Source: Cryptomeria japonica (taxonomy: Eukaryota; Streptophyta; Pinopsida; Cupressales; Cupressaceae). From it: a stretch of DNA of 64,000 nt. Below the pieces are notes generated by a model, which ran no database searches, was not told the DNA's origin, and saw only the letters and a program-made list of their open reading frames with translations. Both the position numbers and the translations under genes were made by a program. The stretch covers positions 22,784,432 to 22,848,431 of the forward strand of contig NC_081412.1 of the NCBI RefSeq assembly GCF_030272615.1, given 5' to 3'. Shown here one piece after another: positions 22,524-33,570 of the stretch (position 1 is the first letter of the stretch; the number at the start of each line of letters is the position of its first letter).

Positions 22524-23479
22524 GGTAAAAGTACAAAGCCGTCTCACACTTTTATAAAGGAAATGATCAATGCTAATTCAAATTTTTAAAGTAAATCCAT
22601 AGAAATTGAAATATATGTTTTGAATTTTGAAATGATGTAAACTAATAAAATTTATATTCTTTTGTCTATTTTATGTTTATAGTTTTAACAAAATTTTAAA
22701 AAATTATTTGAATGTTGTTTTTTATAAAGTAAACACTATAATTTAGTTGTTGATAAAATGCTGAAATTGAAGTTACACAAGCCACCACACTTTATTTAAT
22801 AAATTTTATTTTTTTTCATCAATTTTTTTGTGTATATTGATAACTTGAAACTTTAGTGCATGGATATATTTTTAACTAGTTTTTATAAATATGTATTTTT
22901 TAGTAAATTTGAAAAGTTTTGTGTGTTGAAATATAACTCTTTTCAATTCCCACCAACTTTTTTCTTAATTATTTATCCAAATTAGAAAATAATTATATCA
23001 CCTTGACATAGATTCTTTTCTCTATTGCATCATATTTTTTTCAAAATTTTAGAATAAATTTTAGTATTTTTCCTTGACAAGGTAATCAACCTTATATTTT
23101 AGTGCTAATGACCTACTTTCAATAAAAATAAAATATAAAATATAAAAACTAATTAAAATATTAAAAGATATATATTTTGGAAAATTCACTTATAGATCTA
23201 TAAAAGGGTATTTTTACATTTCAAAAAAAAAAATATTTATAAGAGTAGGAGTTGTTGAAACATCGAATTTTTTTTATTTTTTGGAAATTAGACCCAAAGT
23301 ATAAAATATTTATTTAGTGGACACTTCCAATTGGAAAAGTTGTGGTCCATATATAACTTAGCTATAATGAATCTATATAGACCATATGTTTGACTAAAAT
23401 TAACTTTTAGTTAGAATTACTTAAATTCACTTGTGTTGATAAGTTAGCTTGAAATGTGACAGAATTTTGTGTTTTTACC
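22524..23479. mobile_element. T2: 956-bp TIR element inserted in R3 pol
   Basis: The R3 coding sequence stops at ATGAGCACACAGG and resumes at CACAAGCACTTGTTATTGGG. Removing the insert and one copy of a 6-bp duplication (CACAGG / CACAAG at 22518-22523 and 23480-23485) restores an uninterrupted M-S-T-Q-A-L-V-I-G frame. The ends are imperfect inverted repeats: GGTAAAAGTACAAAG on the left, and GGTAAAAACACAAAATT as the complement of the right. The interior is very AT-rich and has no transposase. It is probably a non-autonomous DNA transposon (MITE-like); the superfamily is not assigned. Confidence 0.8.
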
Positions 23480-23485
23480 CACAAG

Positions 23486-24470
23486 CACTTGTTATTGGGC
23501 TCCCTTAGATATCCTATACTGATGGTGTATGTCAAGATTGTGCACTTGGAAAGCATCACCGTGATACTTTTCCTATAGGCAGAGCCACCCATGCTAAGGC
23601 ACCCTTGGATTTGATCCACAGTGATCTTATGTCATTTTTGACTCCATCTTTTTCAGGGTCCAAGTATGTGCTCACTTTCATTGATGACTTCTCCAGATGT
23701 ACATGGGGGTACTTTCTTAAGTACAAGTCTGATGTCTTTGATTTATTTCGAGTCTTTAAGACATTTGTAGAGAAGCAATCCGGTCTTTCTATCAAGAGGA
23801 TACACATAGATGATGGGAGAGAATATGTGAATCAGGCTTTTACAGATTTTTGCACCGAGCATGGTTCGTAACATTAGTTATTAGTTCCTCAGACCCCTCA
23901 GCAAAATGGTGCTGCTGAGAGAAAGAACAAAACACTAAGGGAGATGGCCAATTGTATGCTTCAGTCACGTTCTATGCAACCTACTTTTTGGGCTGCGGTA
24001 GTTAATTATGCCACTTATATTCAGAATCAGATGCCTCATAAGGCATTGTGCTAGTTGACACTTGAGGAGGCTTGGTCCCATGTCAAGCCTGATGTTTCTT
24101 CATTCTGAGTTTTTGGTAGTGAGGCTTGGGCATTTATTCCAGATGCTCAGAGGAAAGCCATGGAGAGGAAGAGCTGACCACTCATTTTTGTTGGCTACTG
24201 TGAGGATGTTAAGGCATACAGGTTGTTTGATCCTGATTCCAGAGAGGTCTCATTTAGGCAGGATGTCCAGTTTGATGAGCACCTTCCTCAGATGGATTCT
24301 CCATCAACAACTTCTCCCTCACTACCTCCTCCTCCCTCTTCATCTTTTGAGGATTCTTTTTTCTTTGAGTATGATGCAGATGATGGTCCCCCATCACCAC
24401 CACTACCACCACCACCCACCATTCAACCTTTGCCCAAGTGGCCTAGTTTACAGTTGATGTTGCTAGTTCT
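23486..24470 (+). pseudogene. R3 integrase and linker, degraded
   Basis: Resumes after T2 with ISYTDGVCQDCALGKHH (zinc-binding end), then the core: LDLIHSDLMSF (first Asp), IKRIHIDDGREYVN (second Asp; the usual TDNGGEY is altered), and QQNGAAERKNKTL (Glu). Stops fall after TEHGS, and at CTAGTTGAC near 24051 and other sites. The C-terminal part, FVGYCEDVKAYRLFDP, is followed by a Ser/Pro-rich linker (about 24290-24440) with PPPPSSSF and PLPPPPT runs. Confidence 0.88.
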
Positions 24471-26083
24471 ATGACAAGTGATCCTACTGACACTCGTTGT
24501 ACTCGTGCACATATATCTGGTTCTAGCCTTCTGATTCATGCCATTTCAGATGATCCTCATAAATTTTCAGAAGTGACAAGTCACCTAGAGTGGGATAGGG
24601 CCATGGATGAGGAGTATTCTTCTTTGATGAAGAATCATACTTGGGATCTTTGTTCTCTTCCGAAGGGAAAAAAGTTGGCTCGGTGCAAGTGGGTGTATCG
24701 TACCAAGTATGTTGCAGATGGTTCTATTAATAAGTATAAGGCTCATCTTGTTGTGAAGGGGTTTTCTTAGGTGGAGGGTATTGATTACTTTGAGACCTTT
24801 GCTCTTGTCACCGAGATGAATTCTATTTGCTTTATACTTTCTTTGGAAGCTTCACAGGGATGGATTGTTTTTCAGATGGATGTGAAGAGTTCTTTCTTGC
24901 ATGGAGACCTTCGTGAGGAGATCTATATGGAGTAGCCTCAGGGTTTTGTGCAGGATTCCTCTTTGGCTTGCAGACTTTGACATTCATTATATGGTCTCAA
25001 ACAGGCTCCTCGAGCCTGGTATGAGAAGATGGACTCTTTCTTGTTCTCCACACTCTTTACACATTGTCACTCTGATCACACAATTTATATTCAACGTCAA
25101 GGAGATGATATAGTTATTCTTGTGCTCTATTTTGATGATCTTATCATTACCAGTAGCTCATCCTCCTTGATTCAGGATATTCGAGAAGCCTTGATGGAGC
25201 AGTTTGAGATGACAAATCTGTCTTCTGCACTATTTTTGGGGCCTACAGGTTATTCAGTCTTTCGGTGGGATTTTCACACTTCAGCAGAAGTATGCTCTTG
25301 ATATTCTTCACAGATTTGACATGCTTACTTGCAAGCCTACACCCACACCATTTCAGACAGGTGTTGTTTTGTCTCCCACTTGTTCTACACCTTCCGTAGA
25401 TTCTACCTTATATCGGTAGTTGGTTGGCAGTTTTTTGTACTTGACACATACACGCCCAGATATTTCTTTTGTGGTTGGTCTTGTCTCTCGGTTCTCCCAT
25501 GATCCTCATGAGAGCCATTGGCAAGAAGCCAAATGTATTTTGAGGTACATTCAGGGCACTACACATTTTGGCATTCACTACACTTCAGGATCCCCTCACA
25601 TTGTTGGTTTCATTGACTCGGATTGGGTTGGTGATTCTAATGATCGAAAGTCTACTTCTGGCTTTTTTTTTTGCCTTGGTTATGGTCCTATCACATGGTC
25701 TTGCAAGAAGTAGTCTACTATTGCATTATCATCTACAGATACTGAGTACCGAGCAACGGTGTTAGCCAGTCAGGAGGTTTTATGGCTTCGACAGTTGATG
25801 ACTGAGTTTGAGTTTCCTCCTGATAGTCCCACTATTCTTTGGTGTGACAATCAGAGTGCCATTCATCTTTCTCGGAACCCAGTGGAGCACTAGAGGTCTA
25901 AACACATTGAGCTTCACGTGCACTTCATCAGACAGTTGATTCAAGATGGCTTTCTCATCTTGGAGTACATTCCTACAGAGGAGCAGGTTGCTGACATCTT
26001 CACTAAACCTTTTGCATTTTCGTGCTATCTTCAGTTGCGCTCTATGCTTGGGGTGAAAGAAGTTGTCCTAGGGGGGTCTCATT
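24471..26083 (+). pseudogene. R3 reverse transcriptase and RNase H, degraded
   Basis: RVT_2 motifs in order: HLEWDRAMDEEYSSLMKN, ARCKWVYRTKY, HLVVKGFS with a stop where Gln is usual, FQMDVKSSFLHGDL, then the HSLYGLKQAPRAWYEK motif. The active site at 25128-25139 is YFDD, with Phe for the usual Val; both Asp codons remain. A frame change lies near 25230. RNase H follows: IDSDWVGDSNDRKSTSG, TDTEYRA and WCDNQSAIHLSRNP, ending EQVADIFTKPF and a stop near 26083. Several TAG codons replace Gln (before VEGIDYF, PQGFVQD, LVGSFLY and STIALSS). Confidence 0.9.
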
Positions 26084-26306
26084 GAGGCCTTCCTTCCTTC
26101 ATGTTTTTTTTTTGCATGCTTTTTCCCATCTCTTTTAGAGTAGAGTTTTTTCCCATGTGATTTTCTCTATTTCTCCATTTCATAGAGATTTGGTTGTGAT
26201 TGGGTACCTCATCAGGCCTTGTTGCTGGGACCCAAATTTGCCTTCTTCTTGTAGTTGCATTTTTCTTTCCTGCATTTAGTTTTTAGCTACTCCCTAAGTT
26301 CATCTT

Positions 26307-26315
26307 AAGGGGGGG
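26307..26315 (+). promoter_or_regulatory. R3 polypurine tract
   Basis: AAGGGGGGG immediately before the 3' LTR start TGTTAGAG. The family uses such a tract as the plus-strand primer. Confidence 0.85.
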
Positions 26316-26657
26316 TGTTAGAGTTATCGTGTATTAGCTAATATTTATTTATTTAATTATTAGTCTATTATACTCTACGCTTAAGCTAAACTTAGGCATT
26401 TAATAATATTGTAGGTATTTAATAATTATTCTAATTATTAAATACTCTTTATCCCTTTAGGGTTGCATATCTTTAGGGTTTCTATTTTTCCTTTCATAAG
26501 GATTGTATTGTAACTTTTCTTATTCATTCCCTCTCTCAATGATAATCTCTTTTTCAGAGCCTTTTTTGTGTCCAGTCTCCAATCTTCTCTTGTGACAGGT
26601 ATTCTTGCATACAGATGCTCTTGGAATATCAGAAGTTGTATTTTCTCAACTTCTTCA
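26316..26657 (+). repeat. R3 3' LTR, 342 bp
   Basis: Starts TGTTAGAGTT and ends TTCTTCA, followed by target duplicate CCAAC. Contains GCTTAAGCTAAACTTAGGCA and two TTTAGGG words. Compared with the 5' copy it lacks one CTTTAGGGTTT unit. Confidence 0.92.
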
Positions 26658-26663
26658 CCAACA

Positions 26664-28365
26664 ATTGCAACCTTTTGTCACTATCATTTGGCCTATCACA
26701 ACCTTCAACCAATATCCCTTATCCATTTTGGATCTTTCTTATCCTATACATATCCTATCACCGTCCATACAATATTTTCCCTCCTTTTCTCTTGATCTGA
26801 CATAAGGATAAAAAAATCCCAATCATGGTTTCAAAAACCTCTTGACATGCCCCTCATGCCATGTCATTGCTTTACATTGTCATATCCAGTCCCTTATTCC
26901 ATCATGTGATAGTCCTTGGGAATTGCATCCGCTCTATCTCCATAACAAATGGCCTCTATCTTCCCTCTATCCACCAACATTGCAGAAAACTTATTTATCC
27001 ATTTGTCATATTCCTTGCCTTGCAAGACACTGGGGGCAAAAATCATAAAAAATGTAAAATGTCTTGAAAAAAACATAAAAATCATAAAATATTCCTAAAA
27101 AGAAAATCATAAAATGTCTTTAAAAAATCAATAAAAAAAATTGAAAAATGTCCTAAAAAATAAAAAAGCATCGAAAAATATCCTGAAAAAAGCACAAAAA
27201 ATGAAAAAGCATCGAAAAATATCCTGAAAAAAGCACAAAAAATAAAAAAGTTAAAAAAACCTAAACATTGGAAAACCTCAAAATCCAAAAACAATCGGTT
27301 ACATTTCATTCCATCAATAAACTATCCCTTTTATACATAGACAAACATTTGAGTGGACATCAAACAAATAACACGATAAACATTGCACTTAACAAATCAT
27401 GCATTAACAAATGAATTATTCAACCAACCAAGCATTCAAACTGGTCAACTTGTCTTATCAATCAACCAACATCAATATCATTAGTCCTTTGTCAACATTA
27501 TCATGGGTCTTATACAGGGTGTGGTATACTCGAAACCAGACTGTGTCCTATCTTAGACGAGGTATTGCATTCCCTGAAACCAGACAACATGATCATCCTT
27601 TCATCAAATAAACATTATCACTTTTGACAACACGATCAGAATGGGTGTTTGACTTGTTTGAATTTATGAATCTTATTTTTCACTAATTTATCTTTGATCA
27701 TGTTCCTATGCTACTTGATGATGTCACTAAGTGATCTAGAGTGGCCAGGATGGCTCATGGTCTTTTCTTGTTTTTTGTTTTTTGTTTGTGGATTGTTTCA
27801 TAACATTTTGGGGCAAACGCACATAATTTCTTAGGATGGTTGAACCATTCCTTGTCTACAACATGTATGTTTTACGCAAAGGGATTGCATTATTGCCTTG
27901 GCTTTTAGTGCCATGGTGCACCACATCCATTTTGTCATATCAAATAAAGGTTCTCACCTACCATTAGAATTTGTGAAAGAAAGATTTCATCACACTATTC
28001 ACTCTTCACTTCTCATTTGCATTTCTTTTGGCTAACATTTCTTCTATCCCATCAATCATTCTATCTATTTATCAAATCAATCATTATCATGCTATCTATT
28101 CTATTTGATCAATCGAGAATTTATTCATTTGATATCAATCAACCCTTTTCTACAATCAATTAACATTCTTCCCTTATTAACATTTGTCTCTTTCATCATA
28201 TTTTTCTCTTTCACCTAACATTCTTCTCTCCTTTTGAGAGATCATTCATTTCTTTCATACATAAACAATCTCTCGAGGGGGCATCCTACCTCCATCCCTC
28301 AATTTGCTGGGGCATGACTTTTTTTTTAATTTTCTTTGAAACAACACTCATAATCGCATTGTCTC
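26664..28365 (+). other. R1 internal sequence, 3' part
   Basis: Low-complexity sequence resuming the outer element after R2/R3. An A-rich block (27040-27290) contains a clear 41-bp tandem duplication, starting at 27168 and 27209 (GCATCGAAAAATATCCTGAA). Paired phrases CTCGAAACCAGACTGTGTC and CCTGAAACCAGACAACATG sit near 27530-27590. No polymerase motif is visible. Confidence 0.55.
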
Positions 28366-28379
28366 AAAGAGGGGCAAAA
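28366..28379 (+). promoter_or_regulatory. R1 polypurine tract
   Basis: AAAGAGGGGCAAAA directly before the TG of the 3' LTR. It fixes the + orientation of R1. Confidence 0.75.
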
Positions 28380-29521
28380 TGTAGACACTAAAAAATGGTC
28401 AACACGTGTGTCTCCTATTTTTTTAACATATCATGCGCATAGTGCCTCTTAGGTTTAATTAATTAATTAAACCCCTACTTTCCTAACAATTCTTCTAAGT
28501 CCTAAATAAATAAATTTCATAATTTATTTATTTGTCCCCTTTGTCCATTAATTAATTAAATTCATTTTATTTAATTAACTAATTCATAAATATGAGCAAT
28601 AAATTAATAAATCATTTTTATTAATTTATCATATTTATCTTCCTCCAAAATAAGGATAATTAATAAATATAATTTATTAATTAATCTTTATTTCCTTCTT
28701 TTCTTAATTTTTTATTCTTCTATTTTATCCTCTTATATGAAAATATTTAATAATTTTTAATTATTAAATCTTCTCTTAAAATCCTCCTAATTTTCAAATT
28801 TGGAAACTAAGATCTTTCCTTGATTTTCAAAAATCAATCTTTTTGGCAATATCTCATTAATCTTAATTTTTTAAATTAAAAAATGAGGTATGCATCTTCA
28901 AAAATTTGTTTTTTTTGTGAGAGGATATTTTATATAATTTCAAATCTTTTATTTATCTTTTTCGAATGAAGATATTTAATAACTTTAATTACTAAAATCT
29001 TCTTGATATTTTCAACTTGCTAATTTGGTATTTATGAGAAGATAATTAAAGATTTTATAATTTATTCTCATAATATCTTCCCATTTTCTTTCTTCTATCA
29101 TCATCCTTCCCTGAATGACAACTTTGTTGTGCACTCAATCAAGTTCGTCCATCTAACACAAAATATTTTCAATCTTAGCCATCCAATCAATCTCAAATTT
29201 TTCTATAAATTGAACCCTTTTCTCATTGATTTTCAACCAAGCTTTGAGTATCCGTATGCTGCCTAAACCATTTTCTATCATCTCATCAATTGCTTTCAAT
29301 ACACTTGCACTTGTAGGTGAAATCCACAAAATCAAATTTGAAGGAGAAAGAAGAACAATGGAGGTCAATGGAGGCAACATCTGCATTTTGGTTTGTGCTT
29401 TCTTTTGATATTTTATCTTTCATTCTTCTATTGATTGAATTAAGAATATCTTCATAGAATTTAGGCTTTCGTGGTTAGCTTATTTTATGTTATGAATCTT
29501 TTATCCAAATTCCTAGTTACA
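28380..29521 (+). repeat. R1 3' LTR
   Basis: Starts TGTAGACACT, ends CCTAGTTACA. Matches 4918-6049 with many small indels and substitutions, so the element is not recent. Short open frames within it (for example 29226-29408) are repeated in the 5' LTR and were not taken as genes. Confidence 0.85.
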
Positions 29522-31559
29522 ATCATTTGCATCAATTTACACCAAAATGTAATTTAACTTCTTAATCAATTGGAGTAAGAGATTGTAATCTAATGCATGC
29601 CAAACAAAATAGTTTTAAATATAAAAATAAAATAACTGCAATATGAAAAAGACAAAATTTAGGGTAATAGGCAAACCAAATCTACAACCTCAGAAGCCAA
29701 AGAATGATGATATTGTGTAAGAGCCACGAGAGCTTCACTTAGTGAACCTGGGTTATAGCACGTGCGTTCATGGAATACTAAAGAATCCCCCTATTTTTTA
29801 AAAATATTGCCCTAAACTCCTTTTTTGTCACCAGCTCCCAATACACATCCCTAATTAAAAGCCTCCCCTATTTTCACCAAATATTGTATTTTTTCATAGA
29901 ACCCCCCCTATTTTCACTGATAGGCAATATATTTCACCCTTATTTTTGGGATATATTAAATCCCCCAATATGAATGCACGTTATATAATATTGTTGAGCC
30001 TGTGAAGCCCCCATTGTAAGAGCTTCATAAAAGTTGTGTCAATTTTTTGCCATTGTGAAAATTGGTAGTGGCCAAATTTAGCGAACATCATGTTGCAACT
30101 TCAATGATTACCAGTAGACTTTTTAGAGCTGAAACATACATTTAATTTTTCCAATAGATTAGTCAGACTTTGCACATACAATATTATAGTTGATGAATGC
30201 ATTTATAATTTTTTGTTGAGATTGTAGAATCTAAAATCTTTTAATTCATTTAAACTAACTATGAAGCTCTTTCGTATATGAGTTGGGAATACTACAATCA
30301 TGTGTGATGTTTTCCAAAATAACATCTAAGGAAGGAACACCATAATTAAGCAAGCTCAACCACCGTAGGAAGAATTCATATGTTTGAAGTTGTATGTGCT
30401 TCTTTGGATCTTAACATGGGATCTATGATTACATTACCATGTTTCTTCTTATATGGATTCTTCCAAGGTTACATATACTCGTCAATTTTTCTTATATGAA
30501 TTCTTACATTGTTTCTTTAGTTAAATTTACTTTATTTATATTGGTTGAGGAAATCCTGTATGATTTTGAAAAATTGAGGTTGGTGAAGGTTTTTTGCAAG
30601 ACTAATACAAAATGCAGTTTGAAACAAAATAAAACTAAGTATTGAATGTAATGCCTAATTCAGTCAATATGAGTTAATTAGAAACAAACATATTGTAATC
30701 ATGCAAACCAAACATTTCCCTAATTGAAGCTTAAAACTTGGTACATCCTAAGGGTTGGAAAGTCGTTTCCAAAAACTTGCCTGCAAAGCTACATGTAAAA
30801 CACATTCTAAAACTTAACAAAACTAAATATTGAGCATGTTATAAGAAACATCCATGTTACAATTTTCACACAAATTTGACATCTTCCCTAATTCCTAAAC
30901 ATAGGTAGTGCTTAATTTTCTTCGAAAACTACTGTATGAGATAATGTAAGTCTAACAAAAAAATAAAATTTTATATAGTTTTCTTCAGATGCTTCCAAGG
31001 TACAAATAAATTTGCATTCAAAATAAATTTTTTTAATTTATATTTTAATTACAGATGCAATTTATTTATTTAATCAAAAGGGTATGTATCTTATGCACAC
31101 AAAATTTATCTCTACTAAATATCATATTTACCAAGCATCATCATTTTTGGTAGCTAAATAGATAGTGTATGCTTAATTTTATGTTGAAGAAAATTAATTA
31201 TCCATGTAGGTGGTACTAAGGAATGTTAGAAAATTTTAATTATTGAAAACACTTAATGTCACCAATCCTACATAACACTGTATGCATGGGAACCCATGGT
31301 GAGTCTACTTAGAATTAAATGAATGTTAGCCAATTTTTAATCTTTTTCTTCTTTTCCCAAATATTTGTAGGTAAATTTTATGTCATGAAATAGAAAACAT
31401 GACAATATTTTGTCCTTGTAGTGCTTGGGTTATGTTTGCAGTGACAATTTTCAAGCATTCCAAGAACAAGATAAATACACAACGGCTTTAGTAATATTTA
31501 AATGGTCATTACGAATCTTCTATAAATTAAATAATAATTTGAAGATTTTGTCATTTGTA
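29522..31559. other. AT-rich intergenic spacer
   Basis: No domain, repeat ends or coding pattern that I can support. Contains a few TATTTTCACC phrases near 29870-29935. Confidence 0.5.
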
Positions 31560-33570
31560 TATTTTTATAATAGAGAATGTTAGTTCAATTACATGGATAA
31601 ATTGTCATTTTCTGTGAAAGTGAGAGTGTGAGGGGAAGCGATATGTCCCACCATAGCTTGGAATTAATCTAAATGTATGTCTATAGGCACTGTAGCATTA
31701 GCAAGCACTCTATCAAGGATAGCTTTATATGCTCAGGAGATAGGCGTTGAAGCTCAAGTATAGAAATTTGTGTGGGTGTCTTTCCTAAATGTTCTATAAG
31801 GTTATATCATGAAGTTGGCTTAGCCAGTTTAGAATTAGGACCTTGAAGGGTAAATGTGCCTCTACATGTGGTGACATTGCATTCAAGTTCTTTTCCTTTT
31901 ATAATTTAAAAGTATTTACATGGTTATTTGCCCCACTGATGTAATTTATGACAGTCATATTGAGCATTGTATAATTTACACCATCACTAGATTTAATGGA
32001 TTTTCCTTTATCCTTGTCATATTTCGGGAAGGGATTTTTTAACATCTCATGGTTAGAGTTACTAGAAGGGGTGTATCCATCAACTGCAATCTTGCCATCA
32101 TCAATAAGGTCTTGTATCACATTTCAGAGCCAATTGCAACTATTAGTTTTGTGTCCCTTGTGTCTATGATATTCATGATAGTGATTGTCATTCCACCATG
32201 GGGGTTTGACTTGTAGATTATAATCTTTTATCTCTAGTAGTGTTATAAGATCATTTTCAATAAGTTCTTTCAATGCCGATTCAAGTGATTGTCCTAATGG
32301 TGTAAAGTCTTGTTTAGGAAAGCTCTTTTGTTTTTGTTTTCCCTTGTCAGAATATGAACCTTTAAGGTTATAAATGGGTGATGAGGTTTCAAAAAATTTC
32401 ACATCAACAATTTAAGTTATTAACCACATTCTTGTTTTTAGCCCAAAAGGGTGTCCTATTGTTTGAACTCAAGCTTGTCTTGTGATCTCTATCATTATTT
32501 ATCTTGATAGTGCCATCATCAATAAGGTTTTGTTCAATTCAAAATCCCATTTCCATTAGTTTGTCAAAAGAGTCTAAATATTTAAGGCGAAGTTATTTTC
32601 CATTGTCCTTGTTTAAATTTTGACAAAAAAGATGAACTAGTTATTTGTTAGGAATGTTGTAAGGTGCTCTTTTGGTCAAGTGTCTCCATCTTTGTAAAAA
32701 CAAGATAAAGGATTCTCCTTGGTTTTGTTTGGTGTTAAAGAGGTCCTTCATGTTCACAATTATAAGCATAATGTGAGATATATTTGTTAGCTAGTTCTTG
32801 AAAAGATTTGATAGTTGGGGGTAATCATGAAAACCATTCCATAGCACCTCTTCTAAGACTACAAGGGAATAATCTAATAAGGTATGTTTCATCAACAATA
32901 AATTCCAAAGTAGTGGGCAAAATTCTCTCAAGTGATCCTTGGGATCCCCTATTCCTCTATATTTATGAAGTTTTGGTATCTCCCAATGACTAGGAAAAGG
33001 TGGTATTGGAATAATTGGATCGAAAATATAGGGACATATATCCTTGATAGAAAACTTGTGGGATGATGTCTTATTGTTATCGAGAGTGTCCAACTCTTGT
33101 CTTAATGCTCTAAGTTCATCCAAAATAGGATCATTTGTAGGTGTTGGCTTTCGTGTCTTTGTAGAACGTTTGTAACATGACTGTAAGTAAAAAGATCTAT
33201 GATATTTTATTTTGTCATCAATGTTTATCTTAGTATATTTAGATTCACTAGATTTGTCATTTATTGTGAGTAATATGTCAAAATCAGACTAGTATTTTGA
33301 TTCCTTAATTAGCAAGGGCTTTGAAATATTGTTGTGGATTATGTTTGACAACTTCTTTAAATAGTGTAACTTGAATCTATGATTATGAAGTGCTTCCTCT
33401 ACATGTTCTTGGGTTATCTCTTCATCATCAACTTTAATTTTATGTTCTTCCTCATCCTAAACATTAACATCTTCTTTGTCATAAAGGTTTTTCTTCTTTT
33501 TGTTCCATTTTTTGTCTTTCTTGTGCTCTTGTCTTAATAGGCATATGTGATAGTTTTGATCTTTGACCTA
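31560..33570 (-). pseudogene. R5: Ty3/gypsy Gag and protease fragment, degraded
   Basis: Read on the minus strand, the fragment starts near 33570 with an acidic region (EEEHKIKVDDEEITQEHVEE). The Gag capsid motif HWEIPKLHKYRGIGDPKDHL (32940-33000) and a retrotransposon_gag domain follow. Next comes a zinc-knuckle-like YHEYHRHKGHKTNSCNWL (about 32120-32180) in which the first Cys positions are lost. KNAIQDLI-type sequence (here VIQDLIDDGKIAVDGYT) leads to a degraded protease region with ISILELQRLSPEHIKL (31690-31760) and FQAMVGHIASPHTL (31600-31660). Several stops and frame changes are present. The fragment ends near 31560 without reverse transcriptase or integrase. LTRs were not identified; the 5' side should lie above 33570. 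In the family, Gag forms the virus-like particle. Confidence 0.8.

Larger units (their letters stand above)
13053..26657 (+). mobile_element. R3: Ty1/copia retrotransposon, interrupted by R4 and T2
   Basis: The 3' LTR (26316-26657) matches a 5' LTR split by R4 (13053-13263 plus 19780-19922). The target duplication CCAAC is intact at 13048-13052 and 26658-26662. A primer-binding site complementary to initiator Met tRNA follows the 5' LTR, and a purine tract precedes the 3' LTR. Domain order is gag, protease, integrase, reverse transcriptase, RNase H, the copia order. Many in-frame stops make it non-functional. The 5' LTR begins CG where TG is expected. Confidence 0.93.
4918..29521 (+). mobile_element. 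R1: outer LTR retrotransposon, large non-autonomous derivative, host of the nested stack
   Basis: Two long direct repeats flank this span: 4918-6049 and 28380-29521. Both end in CCTAGTTACA, and the right copy begins TGTAGACACT directly after a purine tract (AAAGAGGGGCAAAA), which sets a + orientation. The internal sequence (6050-11814 and 26664-28379) has tandem repeats, a Gln/Pro-rich degenerate reading region and A-rich blocks. It shows no recognisable protease, reverse transcriptase or integrase, so R1 resembles the large non-autonomous LTR elements known as LARDs, probably mobilised by gypsy-type enzymes (inference). R2, R3, R4 and T2 inserted into it later. No clean target duplication is visible (AAAGC left, ATCAT right), and the left LTR start is less certain than the right. 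Confidence 0.8.

Noticed and set aside
24062-24457. 131-codon + strand frame rich in Leu and His
   Set aside because: Overlaps the real R3 integrase-linker frame, which carries recognisable integrase motifs; this is an alternative-frame shadow.
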